Source: DATNIC01 sp035604635 (GTDB lineage: Bacteria; Vulcanimicrobiota; Vulcanimicrobiia; Vulcanimicrobiales; Vulcanimicrobiaceae). Taken from it: a stretch of 39,515 nucleotides of DNA. Shown here piece by piece: positions 1-8,233 of this stretch (the first letter of the stretch is position 1; each line of letters opens with the position of its first letter). The notes under the pieces were generated by a model. That model worked only from the letters and a program-made list of their open reading frames with translations. It was not told where the DNA came from and made no database searches. The stretch lies in the NCBI GenBank assembly GCA_035604635.1, contig DATNIC010000109.1, positions 1 through 39,515 on the forward strand. Reading direction: 5' to 3'. Made by a program: the position numbers and the translations under genes.

Positions 1-439
1 CGTCGCGGCTCTCTCGAACCCGAACAACCCGGCGTTCAACTTCCAGTCAGGCGCACTCGAAGGTGCGACGATTCAGGTCGGTCTCCAGGCTACCAACACG
101 CAGACGTTGCGTATCTCGGCGGTCAACCTGCTCTTGTCGACGGCTTCGAGCCCATCGCTCGGTGCGGAAGATAGCATCGGTCAGATCGACCTTGCGCTGC
201 AGAACCTGCTCACCGAGCGGGCAAACCTGGGCGCGGTCATCGTTCGTTTGAACGAAGATGCGGACAACAACAACATCGCCGCAGTCAACCTGCAAGCGTC
301 GGAGTCGTCGATTCGCGACCTCAACGTCGGTGCAGAGACGACGAACTTCAACAGGCTCCAGGTTCTGGTGCAAGTTGGGACGTCGGTGTTGGCGCAATCG
401 AACGCGAACGCGCAAACGGTTCTGCGCCTGTTCCCTTAG
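1..439 (+). CDS. fliC: Flagellin, C-terminal part (5' end outside window)
   Basis: The reading frame starts at base 2 and stops with TAG at 437-439. About 145 residues are visible. The last ~45 residues match the flagellin C-terminal D0 helix: an S-x-I-R-D-L-N motif, then a heptad-rich helix containing LVQVGTSVLAQSN and ending in VLRLFP, which corresponds to the usual IL.Q....mlaQAN..P..vL.Ll ending. This region packs against the N-terminal helix in the filament core and carries the export and chaperone (FliS) signal. The visible part has no cysteine and is rich in Asn, Ala and Ser, as is normal for filament proteins. An intrinsic terminator follows directly. The N-terminal half and the variable, potentially glycosylated domain lie outside the window, so filament class and glycosylation sites cannot be judged. 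Confidence 0.93.
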   Translation, partial: VAALSNPNNPAFNFQSGALEGATIQVGLQATNTQTLRISAVNLLLSTASSPSLGAEDSIGQIDLALQNLLTERANLGAVIVRLNEDADNNNIAAVNLQASESSIRDLNVGAETTNFNRLQVLVQVGTSVLAQSNANAQTVLRLFP

Positions 440-441
440 CG

Positions 442-481
442 GGGGTTCAGCGGGGGAACCCCTAAACCAGAACTCTGGTTT
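442..481 (+). repeat. Two consecutive hairpins in the flagellin 3' untranslated region
   Basis: Two inverted repeats lie between the flagellin stop and the terminator. The first pairs GGGGTTC (442-448) with GAACCCC (456-462). The second pairs AAACCAGA (464-471) with TCTGGTTT (474-481) around a 2-nt centre. Neither is followed by a T run, so they are not terminators themselves. Stacked 3' hairpins often slow 3'-to-5' decay of abundant mRNAs, which would suit flagellin; that role is inferred. Confidence 0.6.
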
Positions 482-484
482 GGA

Positions 485-516
485 GAAGGTCCGCTTCGGC
501 GGGCCTTCTTTTTTTT
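485..516 (+). terminator. Rho-independent terminator after flagellin
   Basis: A 10-bp stem, GAAGGTCCGC (485-494) with GCGGGCCTTC (499-508), contains one G-T wobble and closes a TTCG tetraloop (495-498). It is followed by eight T (509-516). This is a textbook intrinsic terminator. The next gene starts only 18 nt after the T run. Confidence 0.93.
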
Positions 517-534
517 AACGCGAAAAAGCCGCAC

Positions 535-1998
535 GTGAACGAGTCGCAGCGCCGTCGCAGGCACGCAACGGATTTGAAGGACGTCGATGCGCGTTTGGCC
601 GGCCGGCCGGACGACGTCGAGCTGCGCTTCAAGCGCGCGAAGTTGCTCGACGCTCTCGGCAGCACCGGCGAAGCGCATGCGGCCTATGTCGAGGTGCTCA
701 AGCGCGACCCAAAGCATTTCGGGGCGCTGAACGACTTCGGCATGCTGCTCTACAAGGGCGGATACACGGCCGACGCACGGACCTGCTACGCGGCCGCCGT
801 CACGAACCATCCCGAGAATCCGATCGGGCATGCGAACTTCGCCTTCACCCTGCTCAAAGGCGGCGAAGCCGAGAAGGCGCGCGAGCACTACGAGATTGCC
901 TTGCGGCTCGATCCGAACAACGTCGAGGCGCATCGCGGGCTTGCGCTCGCTCTTGCAGCGCTTGGCGAGAGAGAGGCTGCGGAAGAACACCGCGCGATCG
1001 GTTTTCGCGGCAACGCCGTCACGACGTTACCGTATCGTGGCGAGGGGAAGCCCGTCCCCCTCTTGCTGCTCGTCACCGAGACGTCCGGTAACGTCAACAC
1101 CGATCGCCTCATCGACGATCGCGTCTTTCTGGTCTCGAAGGTCGTGGTCGAGTACTACGACGAGGTGATGCCGCTCCCGCGCCACGACCTCATTTTCAAC
1201 GCGCTCGGCGATGCCGACGTGTGCGCGCCCGGCCTGCGAATCGCTGCGACCATCGCTGCGAAAAGCGGAGCGCCGATCGTCAACGATCCGCAGCGCGTGC
1301 TCCAAACGGGTCGAGCCGAAAACGCCCGGCGGCTGAGGACGCTGGCGGGCGTCGCAGCGCCGCAGATCGCGGCCTTGCCGCGGGGACTCTTGGGCGGCGT
1401 CGGGGGCGTCGCGGCACTCGCCGAGCAGGGTTTTACCTACCCCCTGCTCGTTCGCACGCCGGGCTTTCACACGGGTCAGAATTTCCTGAAGGTCGAGGCG
1501 GCGGCGGACCTGGCCCAAGCCGTGGCTCAGGTCCCCGGCGAAGAGTTGCTCGCCATCGAGTTCCTCGATGTCCGAAGTGCTGACGGAAAGGTGCGGAAGT
1601 ACCGGGCGATCATCGTGGATGGGCGCCTCTATCCACTCCACCTGGCAATTGCCGATTACTGGAAGGTGCACTATTTCAGCGCCGACATGGCGGACCGACC
1701 GGAGCACCGCGCGGAGGAGGCAGCGTTCCTCGAAAACATGGAGGCTGCGCTGGGTCCGCGCGCGATGGCGGCATTGGCAAACGTCCGCGACGTCCTGGGG
1801 CTCGATTATGCGGGGGTGGATTTCAGCCTCGACCGCTCGGGGCGCCTTGCGGTTTTCGAGGCCAATGCGACGATGGTCATCCCGCCTCCCAAGCGGGACG
1901 AGCGCTGGAACTACCGCATCGCGCCGGCGGAGCATGTCATCGATGCCGTGCGCACCATGTTGATCGAAAGGAGTCGATCGTATCATGGAATCACGTGA
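535..1998 (+). CDS. TPR-ATP-grasp ligase-like protein, copy 1
   Basis: This is a 487-residue protein with a GTG start. Residues ~10-150 form TPR helices (for example HYEIALRLDPNN and GHANFAFTLLKGG). Residues ~260-475 resemble an ATP-grasp fold: a YPLLVRTPGF strand, the conserved block VRSADGKVRKYR, and a metal-binding FEANA motif with Glu442 and Asn444 near the end. ATP-grasp enzymes couple ATP hydrolysis to joining a carboxylate to an amine or thiol; the substrate here is unknown. The TPR part probably docks a partner. The start has no clear Shine-Dalgarno and sits 18 nt after the flagellin terminator. Expression therefore depends on read-through or on a promoter inside the terminator region, unless transcription starts at an unseen site. 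The gene overlaps the next by 14 nt. A paralogue lies at 3352-4692. The fold assignment is fairly secure, the function is not. Confidence 0.82.
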   Translation: MNESQRRRRHATDLKDVDARLAGRPDDVELRFKRAKLLDALGSTGEAHAAYVEVLKRDPKHFGALNDFGMLLYKGGYTADARTCYAAAVTNHPENPIGHANFAFTLLKGGEAEKAREHYEIALRLDPNNVEAHRGLALALAALGEREAAEEHRAIGFRGNAVTTLPYRGEGKPVPLLLLVTETSGNVNTDRLIDDRVFLVSKVVVEYYDEVMPLPRHDLIFNALGDADVCAPGLRIAATIAAKSGAPIVNDPQRVLQTGRAENARRLRTLAGVAAPQIAALPRGLLGGVGGVAALAEQGFTYPLLVRTPGFHTGQNFLKVEAAADLAQAVAQVPGEELLAIEFLDVRSADGKVRKYRAIIVDGRLYPLHLAIADYWKVHYFSADMADRPEHRAEEAAFLENMEAALGPRAMAALANVRDVLGLDYAGVDFSLDRSGRLAVFEANATMVIPPPKRDERWNYRIAPAEHVIDAVRTMLIERSRSYHGIT

Positions 1999-3355
1999 GA
2001 GGACGTCGGTAGCGCCGTCGTACTGCGAGACCGCGCTCGACGCCGTCGGAAAAACACCGCTCGTTCGCGTGCGGCGCGTTGCCGGAGAACTCCCTGCGCT
2101 CGTGCTCGCAAAGCTAGAATATCTGAATCCCGGCGGCAGCACGAAAGATCGAATCGCGGTTGCGATGATCGAACACGCCGAACGCTCGGGCCTCCTTCGT
2201 CCGGGCGGAACGATCGTCGAGCCGACGAGCGGGAACACGGGTACGGCGCTGGCGATGGCCGCCGCAATTCGCGGTTACCGCTGCATCCTCGTCGTGCCCG
2301 AAAAGACCTCATCGGAAAAGATCACGACCATGCGCGCCTTCGGCGCCGAGGTCGTCGTTGCACCGCCCGTGACGGCGGGCTCGCCGCAAGCGTACACCGC
2401 GATCGCGGCGCGCATTGTGCGCGAGATTCCGGGCGCGTATATGCCCGATCAATACGTCAATCCCGTCAATCCGCTGGCGCACGAGCGCACGACCGGCGTC
2501 GAGATTTGGGATCAAACCGCGGGCAAGGTGACGCATGTCGTCGCCGGGATCGGGACCGGCGGAACGATCTGCGGAATCGCGCGCGCGCTCAAAGCGCGCA
2601 ATCCGCGGGTCTGCATCGTCGGTGCGGATCCGGTTGGTTCGATCTATTCGGGCGGAATGCCCGACGACATCGTCACGGAAGGCATCGGTCGACACTATCT
2701 GCCGAAGACCCTCGATTTGCGGTTGATCGATCGCATGGAACGGGTGAGCGACCGCGAGGCGTTTGCGATGGCCCGCCGTGCGGCGCGCGAGGAAGGCTTG
2801 CTCGTCGGTGGATCGTCGGGTGCAGCGCTCGTAGCGACGGCCCGCGTCGCGCGCGAGCTGGGAGCCGAAGCCGTCGTCGTCGTCATCCTGCCTGATTCCG
2901 CGCGCGCGTACTATTCGAAGATGTTCGACGACGCCTGGATGGAGAAGCGCGGGTTTTCAGGTCTTTGGGCGATGACGCTCGGTGACGTCGTCCGAAGTGC
3001 CGAGAACCGTAGCGCCGACGCGTTCGTCGGATCGGGCATCACGTTGCGCGAGGCTGAAGCGATCATGCGCGACGCCGGGGTCGACGAACTCGCCGTGGTC
3101 GACGATGATTGTCACGTCGGCCGGGTCGGCGTCCAGGCGATCGTCGACGTTTTGCGGGTCGATCGAAAGCGTTTCGACGCCACCGTCGCGACGACGATGG
3201 GACCGCCGTTCCCGATTTTCGAGGAAGCGGTCCCGGTCGACGAGGCGTATCGCGCGCTGCGGCTGGGTCAATCGCGCGTCGTCGTCGTCCGCGAGGGGCG
3301 GCCGATCGCGATGCTCGGTGCACGCGATCTCGTCGCCTACGCGATGAACGCGTGA
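1985..3355 (+). CDS. Cystathionine beta-synthase-type PLP enzyme with C-terminal CBS domains
   Basis: This 456-residue protein starts at ATG 1985, with AAAGGAG at 1967-1973. The catalytic fold-type II domain spans about residues 15-330. The PLP lysine is Lys54 in NPGGSTKDR, the phosphate/substrate loop is TSGNTG at 81-86, and the GIGTGGT loop follows near residue 180. Residues ~335-455 are a pair of CBS (Bateman) regulatory domains, giving the same architecture and length as actinobacterial cystathionine beta-synthases. The usual reaction is beta-replacement on serine or an activated serine, typically with homocysteine. Its position, translationally overlapped between two ATP-grasp genes and followed by a PLP decarboxylase, raises the alternative that it makes a special beta-substituted amino acid for that cassette. 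Family assignment is firm; the acceptor substrate is unknown. Confidence 0.92.
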   Translation: MESRERTSVAPSYCETALDAVGKTPLVRVRRVAGELPALVLAKLEYLNPGGSTKDRIAVAMIEHAERSGLLRPGGTIVEPTSGNTGTALAMAAAIRGYRCILVVPEKTSSEKITTMRAFGAEVVVAPPVTAGSPQAYTAIAARIVREIPGAYMPDQYVNPVNPLAHERTTGVEIWDQTAGKVTHVVAGIGTGGTICGIARALKARNPRVCIVGADPVGSIYSGGMPDDIVTEGIGRHYLPKTLDLRLIDRMERVSDREAFAMARRAAREEGLLVGGSSGAALVATARVARELGAEAVVVVILPDSARAYYSKMFDDAWMEKRGFSGLWAMTLGDVVRSAENRSADAFVGSGITLREAEAIMRDAGVDELAVVDDDCHVGRVGVQAIVDVLRVDRKRFDATVATTMGPPFPIFEEAVPVDEAYRALRLGQSRVVVVREGRPIAMLGARDLVAYAMNA

Positions 3356-4692
3356 TCGAAGACGAAACCAAGCCGTACATCGATATTCTGGCCCGTGACC
3401 CGGCGAATTTTGACGCCTTGACGGGACTAGGGACGCTGCTCTCGACACGAGGCTATCCGCGGGCTGCGCGAACGGCGTTCGCGGAGGCAGTCTCGCGGCA
3501 CCCCGGGGTCGCGGCGGGACATGCGAACCTCGCCAACGCCTTGCTGGACAACGACCAAGTCGTAGCGGCGCGGACGCACTACGAAACGGCCTTGCGCTTG
3601 GCTCCCGACAATATTCAGGCGCATCAAGGACTCGCGGTGCTCCTACTGCGTTTGGGAGAAGAAGAGGCCGCTCAACGACACGCACGGATCGGCTTCGAAA
3701 AGCTCACGGCTTGGCCGTACCGCGGCGACCGGCCCGCGGTTCCGATGCTACTCGTCCTTTCAGCCCTCGGCGGTAACTTGAATACGGCCCGGTTTTGGGA
3801 CGATCGGATCTTCCAAAAATGGACGCTGGTCGCCGAATTCTGCACGCCGGACCTGCAATTACCGACGGACGGCGTCGTCTTCAACGGAATCGGAGATGCC
3901 GATCGCTGTGCGCGCGGCCTGTCCGCGGCGGAGATCGCGCTCTCACGCTCGATGGTGCCGGTGATCAATCGCCCGGCGGCGGTTCTGGCGACCAAGCGCG
4001 TCACCAACGCGCACCGCTTGGGCAAATTGGACGGCGTCCTCACCGCTCGCACCGAGTCGATGCCCCGCACGCTCCTGTGCGGTCCGGACGGTCCCGCCGC
4101 GCTCGCCGAGAATGGATTCACCTTCCCCCTTCTGTTGCGCTCTCCGGGATTTCAGACGGGGCAGCACTTTGTGATGGTCGAGCATGCCGGCGACCTGGCA
4201 GACGCGGCTGCGCGACTCCCCGGTACGGAGCTGCTCGTCATGGAGTTTGTCGACGTGCGCAGCGCGGACGGGAAGGTGCGTAAGTACCGGGTGATGATCG
4301 TCGACGGACGGCTCTATCCACTGCACCTCGCGATCTCCCGAGAGTGGATGGTGCACTATTTCACGGCCGAGATGCACGATCCCGAACATCGTGCGGAAGA
4401 AGCTATATTCTTGGAGAACATGACGGGGGTGCTCGGACCCCAAAGCGTGGCGTCGCTCGAGTCCATCAAAGACACGCTCGGGCTCGACTACGGCGGCATC
4501 GATTTCGGCCTCGATGCAGCGGGGCGCGTCGTCGTCTTCGAGGCGAACGCGACGATGGTCGTTTTACATCCCCCCGCGGGAGTCGAGTGGGCGCCCAAGC
4601 GTGCCGCCGTCGAACGGATCGAGGACGCTGTCCGGACGATGCTGCTGGAACGGGCAAGCGCATCGCAGGCGATCGGCGCGCGAGGTGCTTGA
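3352..4692 (+). CDS. TPR-ATP-grasp ligase-like protein, copy 2
   Basis: This 446-residue protein starts at GTG 3352, overlapping the upstream stop by 4 nt (GTGA), so translation is probably coupled. An ATG-started frame is open further upstream, but it would run deep into the CBS gene. TPR helices occupy about residues 5-115 and the ATP-grasp domain about 220-435. The domain has the same VRSADGKVRKYR block as copy 1 and a FEANA motif with Glu397 and Asn399. Compared with copy 1 the N-terminus is ~40 residues shorter, roughly one TPR less. Long stretches align without gaps, including LYPLHLAI, HRAEEA and FLENM, so the two are clear paralogues. The reaction is presumably an ATP-dependent ligation. 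Copies 1 and 2 may act on different partners or in sequence. Confidence 0.82.
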   Translation: MIEDETKPYIDILARDPANFDALTGLGTLLSTRGYPRAARTAFAEAVSRHPGVAAGHANLANALLDNDQVVAARTHYETALRLAPDNIQAHQGLAVLLLRLGEEEAAQRHARIGFEKLTAWPYRGDRPAVPMLLVLSALGGNLNTARFWDDRIFQKWTLVAEFCTPDLQLPTDGVVFNGIGDADRCARGLSAAEIALSRSMVPVINRPAAVLATKRVTNAHRLGKLDGVLTARTESMPRTLLCGPDGPAALAENGFTFPLLLRSPGFQTGQHFVMVEHAGDLADAAARLPGTELLVMEFVDVRSADGKVRKYRVMIVDGRLYPLHLAISREWMVHYFTAEMHDPEHRAEEAIFLENMTGVLGPQSVASLESIKDTLGLDYGGIDFGLDAAGRVVVFEANATMVVLHPPAGVEWAPKRAAVERIEDAVRTMLLERASASQAIGARGA

Positions 4693-6118
4693 TCCGAAAG
4701 ATTGGACTGCGTTTCGGGCCCTGAGCCACGCGGCGCTCGACGACGCGCTCGACTACCTCGAAGGCGTTCGCGAACGCCCGGCGTGGCAGCCGGTCCCGTC
4801 CGAGGTTCGCGCGCGGTTCGCCGAGGCGTTGCCCGAGGAACCGATGCCGCTCGAAGCCGTGTATCGCGAGTTTGCGGCATCGATTCTCCCGTACGCTACG
4901 GGCAACATTCATCCGCGCTTTTTCGGCTGGGTGCACGGGACCGGGACGCCGACCGGAGCATTGGCCGAGCTGCTCGCCGCTACGATGAATGCCAACGTCG
5001 GCGGGCGCGATCACGGCGCCGTGTACGTGGAGCGGCAGATCGTCGCATGGTCGCGCGAGCTCTTCGGATTTCCCGAAAGCGCAAGCGGGGTGCTCACCGC
5101 CGGCAGTTCATCGGCGAATCTGATCGCAGTGCTCGTGGCGCGCACCAAGGCGCTTGGAACCGCGGTTCGCGAAAATGGGATCGATCTTGCGCAAGGGCGG
5201 CTGACGGCCTACACGTCATCGGCAGCGCACGGTTGCGTTCGGCGCGCGTTCGAAGTTGCGGGCATGGGCAGCGCTTCGCTGCGCGTATTGCCCGCAGACG
5301 CACGGCATCGGCTCGATCCTGCGGCCGTTGCGCGCGCCATCGAAGTCGATCGAGCGCATGCCTTGCGTCCCTTCATGATCATCGCGACCGCGGGGACGGT
5401 CGACGTCGGCGCGATCGACCCGCTCGACGAGCTGGCCGAAGTTGCGCGCCGCGAAGCGCTGTGGTATCACGTCGACGGCGCTTTCGGCGCGACGGCGATC
5501 CTAGCGCCGTCCGTGACCGCGCAGCTGAAAGGGCTCGAGCGCGCCGATTCGCTCGCGTTCGACTTCCACAAATGGCTGCACGTGCCGTACGACGCGGGCT
5601 GCATCTTGGTACGCGATGCCGAGCTCCATCGGGCGACTTTCGGTTCCTCTGCGCCGTACCTAACGCGGATGTCGCGCGGCTTGGCGGGCGGAGCACCGTG
5701 GTTCACCGACTTCACCCTCGATCTGTCGCGCGGCTTCCGGGCGCTGAAGATCTGGTTTACCATGAAAGAACACGGCACGCGCAGACTCGGCGAGGCAATC
5801 GAAACCAACGTGCGGCAGGCGCGCCGGCTCGGTGAGATGGTCGAGGCTGACGACGCGTTCGAGCTGCTCGCTCCCGTCGCGCTCAACATCGTATGTTTCC
5901 GCTACCGCCGGGCAGGCTACGGCGACGAAGAGCTCGATCGCCTCAACGACGAATTGGTCATTCGCCTCCAGGAGAGCGGTCTTGCCGTGACGTCGTCGAC
6001 GACGGTGGACGGCAAACGTGCAATTCGGGCCAACATCACCAACCACCGCACTCGGGACGAGGACCTGACGTTCCTGCTCGATGCCCTCAAGCGGATCGCC
6101 GGCTCGGTCGATAGGTAA
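4685..6118 (+). CDS. PLP-dependent group II amino acid decarboxylase
   Basis: The start is GTG 4685, overlapping the previous stop by 8 nt, and gives 477 residues, the usual size for aromatic-amino-acid/glutamate-type decarboxylases. Longer in-frame starts would lie inside the ATP-grasp gene. Recognisable features are HPRFFGWVHG near the N-terminus, the cofactor-ring region GVLTAGSSSANL, the aspartate in WYHVDGAFGA, and the PLP Schiff-base lysine Lys296 in DFHKWLHVPYDAG. Family members remove the alpha-carboxylate from Tyr, Trp, Dopa, Glu, Asp or 2,4-diaminobutyrate, so the product should be an amine. The substrate cannot be read from the sequence. Co-location with two ATP-grasp proteins and a beta-synthase suggests that an amine building block is made for ligation (inference). 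Confidence 0.9.
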   Translation: MLDPKDWTAFRALSHAALDDALDYLEGVRERPAWQPVPSEVRARFAEALPEEPMPLEAVYREFAASILPYATGNIHPRFFGWVHGTGTPTGALAELLAATMNANVGGRDHGAVYVERQIVAWSRELFGFPESASGVLTAGSSSANLIAVLVARTKALGTAVRENGIDLAQGRLTAYTSSAAHGCVRRAFEVAGMGSASLRVLPADARHRLDPAAVARAIEVDRAHALRPFMIIATAGTVDVGAIDPLDELAEVARREALWYHVDGAFGATAILAPSVTAQLKGLERADSLAFDFHKWLHVPYDAGCILVRDAELHRATFGSSAPYLTRMSRGLAGGAPWFTDFTLDLSRGFRALKIWFTMKEHGTRRLGEAIETNVRQARRLGEMVEADDAFELLAPVALNIVCFRYRRAGYGDEELDRLNDELVIRLQESGLAVTSSTTVDGKRAIRANITNHRTRDEDLTFLLDALKRIAGSVDR

Positions 6119-6122
6119 GGAT

Positions 6123-8225
6123 ATGCCGCTGCGTATCAATTCGAGCGCTGCAGCGCGAAAGGCGGCGCCGCCGACGGTGGACGCCGCCCCGGCGCCTGCT
6201 CCGGGCGCCTACCTGCCGTTCGGCTTGCCGCATCCCCCGCCGGGCTTTCCTCAAAAGCCGGCCGGGATCAGCCTCTGCATGATCGTCAAGAACGAAGAGC
6301 GATTCTTGCCGAAATGCCTGCAGAGCCTCGCCGGGATCGTCGACGAGATCAACGTCGTCGATACGGGTTCGACCGACCGCACGGTCGAGATCGCTGGGGG
6401 CTTCGGCGCAAGGATCGAGCACCGGACGTGGCGCGATGATTTTTCGTGGGCACGCAACGAGGCCCTCGCGCTCGCGACCAAACGCTGGATCCTCGTGATG
6501 GACGCGGACGAAGAGCTCAACGCCGATTCGCGTGAGATGTTACTCGGCATGAAGAACGTCCCGGCCCATTTGGTCGGGCTCTGGGTGCGGTGCTTTAACC
6601 TCGCCGACGACTACAAAGGAACCGGTGCGAGCTCCCACGCGCTCGCGCGCTTCTTCCCGAATCACCCGCGCATCCGCTATCGCAGCCCGATCCACGAGTT
6701 CATCTCCCTCGATCAAAACCTTACCGGTCTGGACTGCAAGCCGTCGTTGATCTCGATCACGCACCATGGCTACCTCAAGGGCGTCGTCGACGATCGCGGC
6801 AAAGGCCAGCGCAATCTCGATATCATCAAGGCGGCGACGGAACGAGAGCCGGAAGAGCCGTTTCATTGGTACAACCTCGGCGTGACGTCGTTGATCATCG
6901 GCGACCGCAAGGGAGCGATCGTCGCGCTCGAGCGGATGCTCGCCCTCGTCGGTGAGAATCCCCGCGGCTTCGTTCCGGTCGGGCTCTCGACGCTCTCCGA
7001 GGCCTACGCGCATGAGGGCGATCAAGAAAAGGCATTGTGGGCGGCGAACGAGAGTTTGCGGCGTTCACCGCAATTTTGCAACGCGCACTTCGCGCAAGGG
7101 CGTGCCTTTTCAAACATGAAGCGCTACGCCGAAGCACGTGAGGCGTTCAAAGCGGCGATCGCGGATGGACCATATAACAACCTGCAGTTCGTCTGCGACG
7201 ACGAGGTCTCGGTCTGGAAAGCGCAGTCCGAGATCGGGCATACGTACGCGATGGAAGGTAACCCGCCGGCCGCGCTCGAGTGGTTCGAGAAGGGTCTCGC
7301 CAATCGTCCGGGGGCACAGCCGTTGCTGGCCAACCGCGCTCGCGCCCTCGAAGCGGGGAAACGGTACGACGACGCGGAGGCGCAATTTCTGCAGGTCTAT
7401 CGCGACTTCGGCGATGACGCGAGCTTGCTCGATTACGTGAACTATCTTTTGCGGCGGGAGAAGCTTCGAGAGATGCTCGGGACGATTTCGCAGGCGCTCG
7501 ATCGCGCGCAACCGGGGACGGCGATTCAGCTGTTGACGACGGCCGCGACCGTGGCCGATCGCGCGAAGGTTCCGGGTGCCGAGTCCTATCTCGAACGCGC
7601 TTTGCAAATCGCTCCCGGGAGTGCGGCGGTTCTCGATGAGCTCGAACGGCGCTACGCCGAGCGCGGCGACACTGCGGCTCTCGAGCGGCTGCACGCCGCG
7701 GAGCGGACGGCGCCGTGCATCGAGCCGGCCGACTTCGCGCGCCGCTCGAGCCGCCTGCTAGCGGAGGGCGAAGCGCAGGCTGCGTTCGACAAGGCGCTGG
7801 AGGGCCTGACGACGGCCGAGGGCCACCCGCGGCTTCTGTATCAAGCCGGCGCGGCGGCCGTTTTGTTAGGTTTAAAGGAGGAAGCGCTTTCGTACGTGTC
7901 GGCCGTGAAACCGGAGGACCCCAACGCCTTCGGTCAAGCGACGTATCTCCGCGCCGTGCTGCTGCACGACGCAGGCCGCAATCAGGAAGCGCTCGTCGCG
8001 ATCGATACCGTATTGGCCGCGAATCGGGAGCATGTCGATGGGCTGCTACGGCGCGCGAAGATCCTCGAGGCGCTTTCGCGGCCGCAAGACGTCGAAGCGA
8101 CGCTGCGCCGCGCGCTGCCGCTGGGCGGGCAGCGCGTCGCCATCGAGCTCGCGGGCCACTACATGCGCATCGGCGATTTCGAAAAAGCGAGGCTGACCGC
8201 GGAAGAGGGACTCGCGACGGCGTAG
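6123..8225 (+). CDS. GT2 glycosyltransferase fused to TPR repeats
   Basis: ATG 6123 is preceded by AGGT/AAGGA and follows the upstream stop by 4 nt, giving 700 residues. Residues 1-45 are a low-complexity Ala/Pro leader. Residues ~48-260 are a family 2 GT-A domain: SLCMIVKNEERFLPKCLQSL, then DTGSTDRTVE, then the metal-binding DADEE (DxD-like). The rest, to about residue 700, is a string of TPR helices, for example FHWYNLGVTSLIIGDRKGAI and ALEWFEKGLANRPGAQPLLA. No membrane segment is apparent, so it is probably cytosolic. TPR-linked GT2 enzymes are common in O-glycosylation and surface-polysaccharide loci, where the repeats bind the acceptor protein; the acceptor is not shown here, and flagellin is a plausible candidate because of context. 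Confidence 0.9.
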   Translation: MPLRINSSAAARKAAPPTVDAAPAPAPGAYLPFGLPHPPPGFPQKPAGISLCMIVKNEERFLPKCLQSLAGIVDEINVVDTGSTDRTVEIAGGFGARIEHRTWRDDFSWARNEALALATKRWILVMDADEELNADSREMLLGMKNVPAHLVGLWVRCFNLADDYKGTGASSHALARFFPNHPRIRYRSPIHEFISLDQNLTGLDCKPSLISITHHGYLKGVVDDRGKGQRNLDIIKAATEREPEEPFHWYNLGVTSLIIGDRKGAIVALERMLALVGENPRGFVPVGLSTLSEAYAHEGDQEKALWAANESLRRSPQFCNAHFAQGRAFSNMKRYAEAREAFKAAIADGPYNNLQFVCDDEVSVWKAQSEIGHTYAMEGNPPAALEWFEKGLANRPGAQPLLANRARALEAGKRYDDAEAQFLQVYRDFGDDASLLDYVNYLLRREKLREMLGTISQALDRAQPGTAIQLLTTAATVADRAKVPGAESYLERALQIAPGSAAVLDELERRYAERGDTAALERLHAAERTAPCIEPADFARRSSRLLAEGEAQAAFDKALEGLTTAEGHPRLLYQAGAAAVLLGLKEEALSYVSAVKPEDPNAFGQATYLRAVLLHDAGRNQEALVAIDTVLAANREHVDGLLRRAKILEALSRPQDVEATLRRALPLGGQRVAIELAGHYMRIGDFEKARLTAEEGLATA

Positions 8226-8233
8226 ACGCCGAG

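Noticed and set aside
1027..2238. Minus-strand open frame of 403 codons
   Set aside because: It is antisense to the ATP-grasp and CBS genes, with low-complexity Arg/Ser composition and no motifs.
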